Part shown: one piece after another, positions 23,564 through 34,928 of the stretch
Layout of the letters: each line of letters opens with the position of its first letter
How positions within the stretch are numbered: position 1 is the first letter of the stretch
Origin: Collybiopsis luxurians FD-317 M1
Lineage: Eukaryota > Basidiomycota > Agaricomycetes > Agaricales > Omphalotaceae
Direction of reading: 5' to 3'
Length of the DNA: 64,000 nucleotides
Assembly: GCA_000827265.1 (NCBI GenBank)
Contig: KN834772.1
Span: 62,001 to 126,000, forward strand
Translations under genes and position numbers: made by a program
Notes under the pieces: model-generated
The model's database searches: none
The model's input: the letters and a program-made list of their open reading frames with translations, nothing else
What the model was told of the DNA's origin: nothing

Positions 23564-25468
23564 ATGGACGAAATGCCCGTCACCGAGAATCTCCAAAGCG
23601 ACATTATTTCCCTGTCCAGTTATCTTCACAGTGTGAAGGACTCATCATATCGGTCTGAACGCCACAATTCAGCAACAACTGCAGGCCTCACCTTGTTCAA
23701 CAATGTAGCTACTCTTCTCGCTACAACTACCAATGGGGTTTATGACTCTACGGCTGTCCTCGGGAGTGTCGAGCCCTCAGGTGTCAACTGCTTTGTACTC
23801 GCTACCCAACAAGGTCCAGATCAGGATACTACAGAGGGTAGTGATAATCCGCAGGTTGTTCCTGTTACTCCTGATGCTACAAATGGGCGGAAGTTACTCG
23901 ATGCCTGGAGTAGTCAACAATGGTGAGTCGACTGTTAACCCTAAAATTGGCACTTGGCATGACCGACATTACTATGTAGCGACGTCAGCATCATCAAGCA
24001 TATTCAAGAAGTTTTTGATATCATTACATGTATTCAACATTCTGAAAATCCCTCTCGGGACTTGTTGAACTTCTTGTTTTTCACTTATATCCGAACTTTC
24101 CGAGTTCTGGCTTCTCGGGTGTTGGATTTGCAGCGTCATTGGCGTATAGCACCCTTTTGCCTGGTCCAGGAACACATAGCGGACATCATCGAGCGTCCAG
24201 ACTTGAAGAAACGCTTTTATCTCCAAGTTGACGAGATGCAACGTCGGCTGCTCTCGAAATTTGACCTCACCGGGGACGAGACATCCCATAAATCCCATTC
24301 ATCTCACCGTCCCGACTGGCTATACTCGGTTGATCCTGCGAATGTCCATCTCTGGATCAGAATGCTTGTCGGCTTATATCAGATGCTCGAAGTAGAGATA
24401 CTCCTCCCCAAATCTTCCTCTGGAGCGTATGATGGCAACTCGCAATCTGATGCTATCCCTGAGGCTGCATGGCCTCCAGCCGACAAAATATCGCTCATTT
24501 GTCTTTATATCGGCACCCTGTACGTTCTCAAACCGATACAGAGGCATATCCTCTCGGTTCTACGCAATCGTAAGCTCGTACGCGTTTTTGAAGAGGCCGG
24601 TATGTCCACAATTCGTCTGGTTCTAGTTGTCTCTCAATCCTTTCATTTAGAGTTAGAACAAGTTGACGGTCACCAAGCGAGTCAGTCACTTTTCAACATA
24701 GCCAAGTTTGTTCCACTAATTGTCGGTCATTTTTCCCTTCAAGATGAGTATAATGACAATGCCGTGGGTCGCGTTATCCGCGCAATCGATGGCATCACAG
24801 CCTGGCACAGTTCTGTCATATACGTGTCGAGCATAATGCGAAACTTAGCGAAAGCCCAGAGATCTGTTCGACTTTACAATTTGCAGTATACTGTTGCGTC
24901 TACGGTTCACTGCGATATTGCACGAGTCGAACAGGTTCTAAAGTCCATTAATCCTCAGCGCGAATGGAATAATTCGGATATCGAGAGCCTTCACAAAACG
25001 GCCATGTCAGCCGTCGTTCATCCTGAAGCTGCCCTTATGGCATGGGCATCTTCTCCTGCGTCTCACGCTTTCCTCAATGTGGTCAGTCTTCTCATTGATA
25101 CACTTTCTATATTGTTTGACTCGTGTCTCCAGTCCCAGCCCCTCACCATAGGGGTGAGCCATGGGTGTTGCCGTTCATGTTGGTTATTTCAGCGAGTGCT
25201 GAACAGTGACGAGTTGTCTGCGAATTTTGTTCTCCCTGAGAGTCAACTTCGTTTCGAGTCGTGGATCCCTCCTCCCGATATTCCGGACCGTGTTCTCCTT
25301 GCACTTCGCGATAGGATGCTGCAAATGACGCGTCCTGATTCTACCCGGCCCGACCGTCCTTTCCATCTCATCCCAAGAATGTTTGCCTGGTTGGACTCCA
25401 ATACGACTTTCAAGGAGGCAATGGGTGTGTTCTGCGTAATCGATTCAATCTATTACCGTAAAAACTAA
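23564..25468 (+). CDS. OTT_1508-like nucleic-acid/nucleotide deaminase domain protein
   Basis: Two exons, 23564-23922 and 23980-25468, join through a 57-nt GT-AG intron in phase to 615 residues. The C-terminal half has the deaminase-fold zinc signature: HPEAALMAW (His about 467, catalytic Glu about 469) and SHGCCRSCWLF (CxxC about 517-520). The spacing and flanking hydrophobic strands fit the OTT_1508-like deaminase family expanded in mushrooms. The residues before about 450 are largely helical with no known domain. In bacteria related deaminases are toxin domains; the role in fungi is unknown, so a defence or self-recognition role is inference. The frame runs 14 codons past a candidate donor at 25425, where a block shared with the next gene begins. 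Confidence 0.75.
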
Positions 25469-25822
25469 CACTTATTCGTAGCTGCCTAGACACCGATATT
25501 CTTACAAGCGATAGCGAGAAGCAATAGGTGCCTCCCAGAAAACACTTTATCTTAGCTGCCCAGACATTGATATTCTTACAAGCGACAGTGAGAAGCAAAA
25601 GGTGCCTCCCAGAAAGAAGCAGAAAAGAAAGGCGGCAACATCTTCTCAAGTCGAACAGGTTGAATAGTGTTTCTCTCAAGTTAAACTAGGCTTGTGTGGC
25701 AGCTTGGTTATACACTGATCCGTTCTTGGCCTTTGTTAAACTGCTTATGTTTGTGTCACCAGAATATACATCTTGCTACCATATGCGTCGACTAAGGTTC
25801 GTTAGTCTGCCTTTACCACTGA
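25425..25822 (+). repeat. 3' block shared with the RHS-type gene, upstream copy
   Basis: From the donor-like GTGTGT at 25425 the sequence matches 28288-28635: same intron, same exon (DTDILTSDSEKQ then a Lys-rich KKQKRKAAT segment) and about 150 bp of 3' flank ending near GACTAAGGTTC. In this copy the terminal exon is itself duplicated: an incomplete unit with a stop (about 25487-25530) is followed by a longer one (about 25555-25667). Splicing at the same donor would enter the exon in a different phase from the downstream gene, so the tail is probably not added to the deaminase. Confidence 0.8.
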
Positions 25823-25828
25823 ACGTTC

Positions 25829-25884
25829 CAAATATAGAAGGTGTCAAAGCTGGTCTATGCAAGCACGATAGTTTCGGATAAGTA
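25829..25884 (+). repeat. 55-bp direct repeat between deaminase and RHS-type genes
   Basis: This is the partner of 23434-23488, lying seven bases after the end of the shared 3' block and about 460 bp before the RHS-type gene ATG. Confidence 0.85.
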
Positions 25885-25893
25885 CTATGGAAT

Positions 25894-26320
25894 TTACAAC
25901 TCGTCAGAATTATAATCAAGAAAACGGTGTTGAGCCAAAGTCGGAGAATACTGTATTTTGAGCTTTCCATCGTAGACAAATTTCAGTCTTGTTGTTGATC
26001 GTTGAACCGTGTGGCGGTGACAACTTCGACCTCGGCCCTGTACCGACGATAAAATTTCCTGGTCCTGCGGGGAGAGCATGGAGCATCCTAAACAGAATCA
26101 AATTTGTGTAAGAGGATACGGTGGTTGTACAAGACATACTTAGTATTCTGCTTATTACAACAAGCGTGTCGCCTGTGACTTTACGGAAGTCGCGGTAGGC
26201 ACTCTCAATAGCGTCTACATCAAGTATATTCATGGAAAATAAATACGGTACACGGGCGCGGATATTGTGCTTCACAAATATGGCGAAGTCCTGGAGTCCG
26301 GACGCTTTTTGAGCAGCATC
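25894..26320 (-). CDS. Unrecognised minus-strand reading frame with one intron (partial)
   Basis: A frame containing DFAIFVKHNIRARVPYLFS joins through a clean 52-nt GT-AG intron (26088-26139) to MLSPQDQEILSSVQGRG and ends at the stop near 25894, giving about 130 residues. No start ATG is obvious; an in-frame stop lies near 26327. It is divergent to the RHS-type gene and shares its upstream region. No domain is recognised. It may be a gene fragment or a short real gene. Confidence 0.35.
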
Positions 26321-26345
26321 GGTAGCTCACGTGCTACTTCATCCA

Positions 26346-28444
26346 ATGGCTTCTCAACCTCAACCAGCCCCTGCCTATCAGCCACCTTCGGTTCATCTTC
26401 CCAATGTTTTTTCGCAAATCCATAACCCAGAAAGCACCACCATTTTGCGGCAAACAGTCACCTCCTCGTGTGAAGGTATCCAGGTTCCCTCGAAAATCTG
26501 GACATTTTCACAGTGGAGAGACGCGAGGACAATGATTCGCCAGGAATACCACGATTCTTTAATGGCAATTCTTGAATGGATTAAATTAATTAGTCCTGAA
26601 AAAAGGCATGGACTACAGGCATTTCGGACTTCCATGAGATAATGGTCCTCGCACTCGATAGTGATATAAAGAACTGGTTTTCGATCCCCTTCACTCCTAC
26701 TAATGTACTGGCGGAAGATTTATCCGAGTACCCCAATCCGTTTCAGAATCATCCGCAATCTTCCGTGGTTGCAGGAATTGTGGTCACTGGGCATTCGGGC
26801 ATTGGTGAACCCTATGTCTCTCGTAGACCGTTTGTTTTGGCTGACTCACAACAGGAAAGTCAAGCTTTCTGCATTACATATGGGTCCTCAGGAGAGCTAT
26901 GAATCTTCCTACTCTATTCCTCGAAGAGAGGAGAGTGTACGTGTGGCAAAATGGTCAATTGTATTCAGGCCTGCTCGACTATTGTTCGACGAGAGATTTC
27001 CGCGTCATCCTTGACAAAACTGCGTGGTGTCTTGTAGACTCGACCTCGCAGGTTAAGGACGTTCCCTGTTCCCTCTACCAGGCGGGACGCTTTATAATAC
27101 AGGCCGCAGATTCACCCATCAGGGAACGAGTGCGTTGGGAAGACAAAGCGTCAATGATGGTGAACTACCTTTTCATGCGAGACTGGTCAGCTGCGGAGCT
27201 CATTGCTGCGTGCGTTCGAACTTGGATTCAATCATTAAATATTAACAACTTTAACTTCTAGACGTCAACTGCAATATCGCTCTTTTCGACTGGCGACCCC
27301 TGAGAATCTGGTTGAGTTCTGTGAGAAGTTCGGAGGCTCTGCTAGACAGGCCTACAGGGAAGCTCATAATGTAGAAAAAGAGCCGGAGGGAATGGCGATG
27401 CTTGAAAGGGCGGCAAGGAATTTTGGTGTTGAATTTCTCACCCAGAGCTGCTTTATACCGTTTCGTCTCTCGGAATGGGAAGACAATTACAGATTCGTAT
27501 CAGTATTCCCCCGTAGCGACGAGGACAGGACTCGATATACAATCAGACCCCCAACGGAAAAGGTGATGGATGTCATTGTCCAAGCTATCTCCAATAAACT
27601 GCGGGCATCTCGAGTCGACATATTCAATCAGCTTTCGTCTTCCAGAGTCTCTTGGGATTGGACGCTGGCAGGGCCTTTTTACAGGCAATACTTTCATGAA
27701 TTCCTTTGCCGCGATGTGAAATTGAAATGCTTCAGGTTCCTCATGAATCCCCCCTCGGAAGAACCCCACACTGGCCAGAAAACGCAGTTTTGGAGTGCTG
27801 ACGACTCCAAAGCCTATCTATTTTCGATGAAAAAGAGCCCTATACTCCGCTTCAATCCAGACGATCTCCCCAAACTTGAAGTGGGACGTTATTATATTCC
27901 AAGGTCTCGAGCGTTCTCGATATTCGATGCCATCTGGATCGGGACACAAACGCACGCTGTTATTTTTCAAGCGGTGACCGAGCATCCTCATGGTCTCAGC
28001 TTCAGAGGACTCGATTGGCTGGCGGCTCAGGGACTTGAGACAATCGAATATGCTTATGTCACCCCTTCCTCCGCCATTCAAAAAGTAAATGTCCCATTTC
28101 CCGTAGCCATTCCTGGTTCATTTCGGTATGACGATCTTGCGAACTATCCGAAGACTGCTATCATTGGTGACGATCTGCCGGTCCAGTCCGGCGAGAAGAA
28201 GTCCTCTATCAATGACTCATTCCAACTCTGGCAGGACCTTCCTGTCAAGACCGTTGGGATCTACCACTTGATTCTGGATTTCGCTGAGTGTGTACCGCCT
28301 AATCGATTCAACCTATTACTGTAGAATCTTACACTTTATCGCAGCTACGTAGACACCGATATTCTTACAAGCGATAGCGAGAAGCAAAAAGCGCCTCCCA
28401 AAAAGAAGCAGAAAAGAAAGGCGGCAACATCCTCGCAAGTCTAA
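26346..28444 (+). CDS. RHS/Crinkler-type P-loop NTPase with nuclease-like C-terminus
   Basis: Exons are about 26346-26600 and 26619-26804 (junction unresolved), then 26855-27209, 27262-28287 and 28345-28444. Splicing at 26805-26854 assembles the Walker A motif GHSGIGKSS across the exon junction, and WCLVDSTSQ about 70 residues later fits Walker B. Farther on, FDAIWIG..VIFQAVTEHPHGLS..GL resembles the core of the restriction-endonuclease-like fold of retrotransposon-hot-spot (RHS) proteins, which fungi share with Crinkler effectors. The last exon adds a Lys-rich, possibly nuclear-targeting tail (KKKQKRK). Between 26590 and 26645 the frame changes; an intron, or a one-base frameshift, must be assumed. 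The family is thought to act on DNA in the nucleus; its role in mushrooms is unknown. Length is about 650 residues. Confidence 0.7.
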
Positions 28445-28635
28445 CAGGTTGGATAGAGATTCTCTCAATTTGAACCTGGCTTGTGTGGTAGCTTCTTGGG
28501 TCTATACTAATGTGTTCTTGGCCTTTGTGAAACTGCTTATGTTTGTATCACCAGCCTGAAAATATACATCTTGACTAGTAATGCCACCGTATACGTTGAC
28601 TAAGGTTCATTAGTGTGCTTATCCGTGTACAGTAT
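28288..28635 (+). repeat. 3' block shared with the deaminase gene, downstream copy
   Basis: This is the partner of 25425-25822. Here the donor phase fits, so the exon 28345-28444 is read in frame as the end of the RHS-type protein. The homology continues about 190 bp beyond the stop codon. Confidence 0.8.
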
Positions 28636-29081
28636 CATATCGGGGTAACCGGTAAGTTCCTCTGTTCTTACAAGTGGATGGGTGGCATAAGAGTCGCTTG
28701 GTCGTCATGAACTGCGTCTAAAACCCAAAATTACCGAGATTCGAAGGATCGCCCTGAGATATGTCCAAATTATGAAGTTCCGATGAACTCTGGTTTCCAC
28801 CACCGCGGAGGCGAATTGTCGAACGGGCCATCATTGTCAAGCTCAAGCTTGATTGATCAACCAATTCTAATAATATACTTGAACTTTCGCAAGTTAACGT
28901 TAACTAGTCAACTGTCACCGTGTAAAGTATTACCTCTCATCATAATGCCAGTCTAAGGTTTGAATGACTCGGTAACTTGACCAAGGTCCCGCATGTTTCG
29001 CTCCACATAGTTCGCAAACAGTAGGTATTAAATCCAGAACTTCCATTATTCCAAGTCTCCCAAGTCTCCCTAGGTTCTCCA
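28636..29081. other. Intergenic stretch, no gene seen
   Basis: No coding features were found. The last 60 bases probably include the 5' leader of the membrane protein gene, with a repeated CAAGTCTCC at about 29053-29070. Confidence 0.5.
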
Positions 29082-30563
29082 ATGGCATATATTCCCGACA
29101 CTGTAATTACTCAAGTAGTCATGGTGGACGACACTGACCCGTCGATCTTGTATTCACCTTCTACTGCCTTCTCTTTTGATTCAAATGGAACCCTTGACAA
29201 CGCAGGATGGGGCGGACCAGTCTACAATCGTACCATTACTGGTACAACCACCAATAGTTCGCTTTCCTACAAGTTTCATGGTCAGCGCAACTGCAACTCA
29301 TTAATTTAGCAGTCTTAGCTGACGAGACTCTGCTGGTTGGTCGTAGGTACATTTGTACGAGGGGTGCTTGCAGCTCAAGGACAGAGCAGCGACTGTGGCT
29401 GGACATGTTCCGTCGATAATCGGTCCATCGCTACCTTTGGCAACATTCCCTCTCAAATCACGAATTACTTTGCGTGCGACTCTGCGGACTTGCTTGATAA
29501 TTCCAAGGATGAACATGTTTTCAGCATGAGTTTTTTCTTTAACTCTGCTGCGAACAATTGCTCGCTTTGGCTTGATAGCATACAATATCAACCACTCGAG
29601 TCTGATCCATTGGATTCAGTTATGCTCAAAGTCGACAACTTCGATCCTTCTGTGATTTATGGCAATACCTCTGGGGCATGGACTGGCACTCCCTGGGATC
29701 AGTCAATTCACGCTACGAGACAGACGGGCACGAACGCTAATCTTATTTTCAATGGTACGTGTATTGTCAAGGTCGAGCGTCTTGTTGCGGAATCTTAACC
29801 GCCAAGGTATATCCCAGGTACAGCGGCAACTTTGTACGGAGTGAATTGGGGTGGCAACCCTAGTGGATCTCCGGAATACAGCGCCAATATGGCTTTCTAT
29901 TCGGTGGATGGAATCACCAACGATTTCGTTCTCCCTGGCAGTGCAAATATTTCCACCACAGGCGAATCCGCGACCATATACAACTTACCACTTTTCACTA
30001 TAGACAACCTGACCGAGTCGTCACACAACCTCGAGGTTGCAACCGACTATAATAGCTCCAGCAATCCTCAGTGGCTCACAATCCAGTTTTTCATAATCAA
30101 AACTAATCCTGCGAATCAAAGTTTAAACTCTACTCCCGCCGCTCCACAGTCTCCGTCCACCCCATCCTCATCTACGACCTCCACTCCCAGCCACCATACC
30201 AAAAGTTCTGTCATAATTGGGGGAGTTTTGGGGTCAGTTGTTGGATTTGCAGTGATAACCATATTGGTTGTCTTCATTCGCAAACGACAATACCGTCAAC
30301 GACCTCAAGGTGCTCCAAACCCCGAAATTACACCATTCATAAATCCAGGGTCATCTCCCCTTGTAACAGATCAACAAAGACCGCGGACGGAGACCACTTC
30401 ACCTATTTCATCAAGTACATCGGATTGGACTTCCTCGAGGAAAAATACTACACTGAGAGGATTTGCAGATCGCAATGCTCCGGCGCCTGTTGCACAGAGT
30501 GAAACCAGCGACAGTCCACCACAATATACAGAGGATTGGCTGCCAGGAAACAATCAAGGCTAG
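29082..30563 (+). CDS. Single-pass membrane protein with Ser/Thr-rich stalk
   Basis: Exons 29082-29280, 29347-29754 and 29818-30563 join in phase to 450 residues. Residues 1-300 form two similar beta-rich halves, each with a DxxDPS(I/V) motif (VDDTDPSILYS and VDNFDPSVIYG) and a W-G region, as in galactose-binding-like folds of many Agaricomycete cell-surface proteins. A Ser/Thr/Pro-rich stalk (about 300-330) leads to one transmembrane segment at about 334-356 beginning VIIGGVLGSVVGF, then RKRQYRQR at the cytoplasmic face and a tail with PPQYTEDW. N-glycosylation motifs are frequent in the outer part. No cleavable signal peptide is evident, so the topology is inferred. Function unknown; a sensor or adhesion role is possible. 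Confidence 0.8.
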
Positions 30564-31940
30564 GTTTTTATCCCGAACCTCTCGATATGCCAAAATGCCA
30601 AGCTTGGGTTTTTAGGTAGTGAGGTAGCGTGCTAAATACTTCGAATTCTCTTTCTAGCGGTATACACCCCCGCTGTCGACGATTTTACATGTTCACTCAG
30701 TGCTCTGATGTTCTATCAGAAGGAGATTGGAGTTCCAGAACATTCATTGCCACCAAAAATGGCGGCTGCTACAGATGGTGGTAGGAAGCGCTTAAGCAGC
30801 GATAACCGGGTGTAGGACTTGGTATGGACGGGTAAAGCGGTAATTCTGTAGAAGGACAGTGTCATGGATAGCTATGTAGATAAAGAATACTGGAGATGGC
30901 GCAGAAGATCATCTTTCATTATTCAAGTCAAACTTAAAGCCAGGGTCTATGTCAAACATTCCGTTGGTTCAAGCCTGGTATTTGTTTCTTTCCCGAGGTA
31001 ACTGGAGCTTTCATAATGTAGGCATTACTTGCCCGAAACGGATGACGAGATGAGGCACGATTGCTTGAGGACCATACAGTAGCAAAATGGGTGTGAGGAC
31101 ATAGTGCTTAGACCTAAAATTAGTAAAAAGTAAGTGAACACAGAGTGGGAAAAAGTCAAAGCTGGGTTTAGCTGACACGTGGTGGTGGCGAGCGCCCAAA
31201 TGGGCAAGCCAGCAAGCGCCCGAAGTTTCTTCAATCCATCATCACCTCAGCATACCCTAGACCTATCCTTGCTTTACCCTGGGTGAAGCTAAATTACCCC
31301 GATATGGTGAATTCGAAACTCGCTTACGCTGTGCATTGCTTTATCTTTCGACTGACAGTTAGCTGACCATCGAGAAAGTTGCCATTACCATCGAATGAAT
31401 GGCAAAATCGGCTGTGAGGTGCATCTGACCCCAGTACAACTGTAATTTGCGAATGCACCGGCTTGTAAATCTTGTCTCAGTGCAAGACCGCCGCTCTCAC
31501 ACCACTTGTGTACAATGATTGGCTGATACCGTTTGAATGAGGTCCTATTCTAGGATGAGGTTCTGTTCAACAGTCATTTACAGGCCAGTCTGATAATCAT
31601 ATACGGAAGATACAACCTGAAGGTGGATGAGGCCAATATCGCAAAGGATTTCTTCGATACTCGGCACGCTAAAGACCGGCTTTCGCGAATCCTATCTCGC
31701 ATAGGAGCAAATAGAAGGATACGAATGACAGGGTGCGGGCAGCCTGAATGCACCTGGCATACAACTAACCCGGGCTCAGGTATAGCAGAACCCACCCACT
31801 CCAGCCACAGCACCGATTTTTTGGCTCCGATGAATTCCTGTTGTTTGATTCTGTGACTATAAAAGATTCATTATCGACTGGACGGACTTTCAGTACAGTC
31901 GTTTCCTTCATCTCGACTTATATCATCACTTGAATTCACG
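30564..31940. other. Intergenic stretch of 1.4 kb
   Basis: No gene recognised. The frames at 31574-31813 (-) and 31623-31856 (+) overlap and have no motif. The last 70 bases are the likely promoter and leader of the aminotransferase gene (CTATAAAAGA at 31857). Confidence 0.5.
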
Positions 31941-33942
31941 ATGACCGTTCAGTCGATTGAACCTGTAACGCTTGATCATCTCCTCAAGCCCAATCCGATT
32001 TTCCACAAGCGGGCTCCGAGATTCGGTCACGAAATGCTTCCATATTATAGTTTCAAGTACCTCAACTTGAACAATGGTGAGCATTCCGACATCGAGAACT
32101 GATCACGCTCATACTCTTTCTCACTTTCAAGGATCATTCGGTGCTCTTCCGAAGGTCGTCACCGAACACTGCAAAGACCTTACGGAATGGCAGGAGGAAA
32201 ACACCGATTATTACTTTCGCGTCGGCTACAGGCTACCTCTCGTCGGAGTACGCGAGGAGCTGGCCAAGCTCGTTGGCGCTTCGGACGTCGATGAACTTGT
32301 CATGGTTACCAACACCTCCACTGGCATGAGTGTCGTCCTCAGAAACTTCATCTGGGAATCTGGCGACATTATTATTCGTTGTACGTTTCCACGGATCCCT
32401 TGTATTCATACGGACTTGAAGTCATGTTTGATGCCCCTTCACCACAGCCAACACTACCTACGGTACCGTCTATAAGACTGTCCAATATATCCACGATACT
32501 ATTCCGGGAGTTCGTATATCTGAATTCCAAATGTTGTTTCCCACCACCCGCCATACACTTGTCAACGAGTGGAGGAGCTTTATCGCTGGAGTGAAGAAAC
32601 ATGCTCCGCATGGAAAGAAAATTGTCGCCGTCATTGATTCCATCGTCGCCAATCCTGGAGTCGCATTGCCTTGGAAAGAGATGGTGAAGATTTGCAAGGA
32701 TGCGGGCATATGGACGGTTGTTGATGGTATGTGATAGCTAGCGTTTTTTTTCAAAATTCGGCGACGGACGTTTCTGTTCTTACTAGGCGCCCATTCCGTC
32801 GGACAAGAGCCACTCCAACTAGCTGCGAGTGGTGCCGATTTCTTCGTTAGCGTGAGTCCACATTTCTTCGCAAGTATAAATAGCTGGAGTTGATATACTT
32901 GCTGGCTCCGCCCTGTAGAGCACCCACAAATGGTTGGGTGCCAAACGAGGTTCCGCTTTTCTCTGGATGTCAAACAATGGGTGCGTCTCCTTGATGTTAA
33001 TCTTGACATTGAGGGCGGAGGCTAAAATGTTGAATCTAGAGCTCGAGATCTTATGCTGAGCAGCATTCCCACTGCTTCGTCGTATATATCTCCAGGGCCC
33101 GATCGGCCTCTTAACAACTTTATTTCGCAAAACCAATGTAAGTACATAACATCCGTCTTGGCCTTCATTCACTTCATTACCATGTTACGACGTCCAACCT
33201 ATCTTCCCAGATAATGGATGCATCGATTTCACTCCGTATCTCTCAGTCCACGTTGCTCTGCAATGGCGCCAATTTATTGGCGGAGAGGAAGCTATTCAGA
33301 ATTACTGTAACAACCTTGCGAGAAGGGGCGGTGAGCTTCTCGCGCAGAAAATGGGCACGCACGTTTTGGATCCGCATGGTGAATTCACGTTAGCTATGGC
33401 AAGTCAATGCTTTTTCCCGAGCTGTTACCAGCTATTTACGACTTGGTGTCGGTAGGTAAACGTCGCACTGCCATTCCCAAGGGAAATGGCCGAAAAGTAC
33501 GACGCTGCTGTGGGCGCTGCACTTTCCAACAAGCTGCTTTCGAAAAACATGTACGCTGTTACGTACCACCATAACAAGCACTGGTGGACGAGAGCTAGTG
33601 TTCAGATTTGGAACGAGGTATGTTCTCTTTTGCTTCACTACATCTGGAATCTAATTCCTCTTCTTCCCTTCCCTACTGTTCTACGCGTTTCTCCAGCTCG
33701 AGGATTTCAACGTCCTTGGAAATGCCTTTGTTTCCATCTGCAGCGAAATCATCGAGGAGTACAATAGCGCGAACATTCCTGAAGATTGCAAGGCGGATTC
33801 GTTCGAAGCATACTTTCGTCATCCGATTAAAGCTGCTGTGTTCTATGATCCTGGCCATGGAAGGGAAGTTCCCAAGCCTGTTACTAGTACCCATGTTGTC
33901 CCGGTAGGATACCATACGACCCTTGCTTCAATTAGGCCTTGA
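31941..33942 (+). CDS. Class V PLP-dependent aminotransferase (isopenicillin N epimerase-like)
   Basis: Nine exons (31941-32076, 32132-32380, 32448-32726, 32787-32851, 32919-32980, 33040-33137, 33211-33398, 33456-33617, 33697-33942) join in phase to 494 residues, the usual size of fungal CefD-like proteins. VVDGAHSVGQEPL (Asp about 220) and STHKWLGAKRG (Lys about 247, the Schiff-base lysine) are the PLP-binding motifs. NGSFG near the start is also typical. The intron at 33399-33455 has a GC donor (GCAAGT), conserved in the broken copy at 60.6 kb. The family includes isopenicillin N epimerases and cysteine desulfurase-like enzymes; the substrate cannot be told from sequence. The 3' third and the following U2 gene are duplicated in inverted orientation at 59.2-60.8 kb. 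Confidence 0.9.
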
Positions 33943-34564
33943 GCTTTCAGTGGTTGCATTATTGTCGTTTTTTTTTTTGTTCGGAAGAATGTGCTACGTT
34001 GAGAACATCGCGTATGATTCCTAGCTGTATCTTTCTCCAATGTACAATAAATCTGTAAATAAGTCTTTGTGCAAAGTCACTGAAGTAAAAGTTGCGAAAA
34101 TGAGGTTGTATTGTTGGAATAAATGCAAGAACCAGCACAGATTCCAGTCTAATAGCGAAAAGCCCTAGCAAACGCGCATTCAAGGTATACTACTTATATA
34201 GGTAATTTGTAGGATAGGTTGAACTGTTAGTAAAATAACAAATAGATAAAGAGGGTATCAAACCCTCAAACCGACGGAAGCGACTGCGCAAGCGTTCCGA
34301 TTGCTATTGCGCATCGGAAACTCCAACACGAATGACCACAACTAATGCAAGGCTCGCTTTGTCCTTTTCGAGCGTATATAAACCTCAAGGCCAGAAGGAT
34401 GGGTTCCATGAACCAGCCTTGTGTATTCATCAAAGAAGCTCGTTGTTTGTCATTTCCCCTTGAAACTACAAGCATAGCTTGTGCCATATACGACCCACAT
34501 CAAAAAGATTCAACCATCAAATTAAACCTGCCCTAAACGTGGTCCGTGCGTTTCGTAGAGAACC

Positions 34565-34572
34565 TATATAAA
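34565..34572 (+). promoter_or_regulatory. TATA box of U2 snRNA gene 1
   Basis: TATATAAA lies about 30 bases upstream of the predicted U2 5' end and is conserved in the inverted copy. Confidence 0.65.
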
Positions 34573-34596
34573 CCCCTCCCCAACAATTCTGATTCT

Positions 34597-34785
34597 TTAC
34601 CACTCTGGCCTTTTGGCTTAGATCAAGTGTAGTATCTGTTCTTAATAGTTTAACCACTATTACGAGGGCACCGCCCTCCGTATTTGGTTATCTAATTTTT
34701 GCCGCCCTTGCTCCTTTGTGCTCTGCTTGCAACACGAGGGACGTGATGACCTTGCTATTGCAGTACAGGCTTGTGTCGTCGGGGG
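34597..34785 (+). ncRNA. U2: U2 spliceosomal snRNA, copy 1
   Basis: The segment GGCCTTTTGGCTTAGATCAA followed by GTGTAGTATCTGTTCTT is the conserved 5' part of U2, including GTAGTA, which pairs with the intron branch site. Stem IIa (ATAGTTTAACCACTAT), stem IIb (GAGGGCACCGCCCTC) and an Sm site (AATTTTTG at about 34696) follow in the right order. A 3' stem-loop region ends near GTGTCGTCGG. The ends are approximate, judged by alignment with the known U2 start. A second identical-looking gene lies at 59371-59559. Confidence 0.95.
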
Positions 34786-34928
34786 ATTCCTCTTTTTGGG
34801 GTCTCTTCTTTGCTCTTTTTGCCTGTGCTTTTTGGCGACGCTGTCTGTTGACGGTTAGCGGGCTCAAGCAATGATGAGTGACGGGGATTTTTATAATTTT
34901 TGGGATTTTTGTTTACCTTCGGGTAGAG

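Larger units (their letters stand above)
33188..34928 (+). repeat. Left arm of 24-kb-spaced inverted repeat
   Basis: From within intron 6 of the aminotransferase to about 150 bp past U2 the sequence recurs reversed at 59230-60838. Identity is very high over U2 and lower over the coding part. This arm has about 215 bp (around 34090-34330) that the other lacks. Confidence 0.9.
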
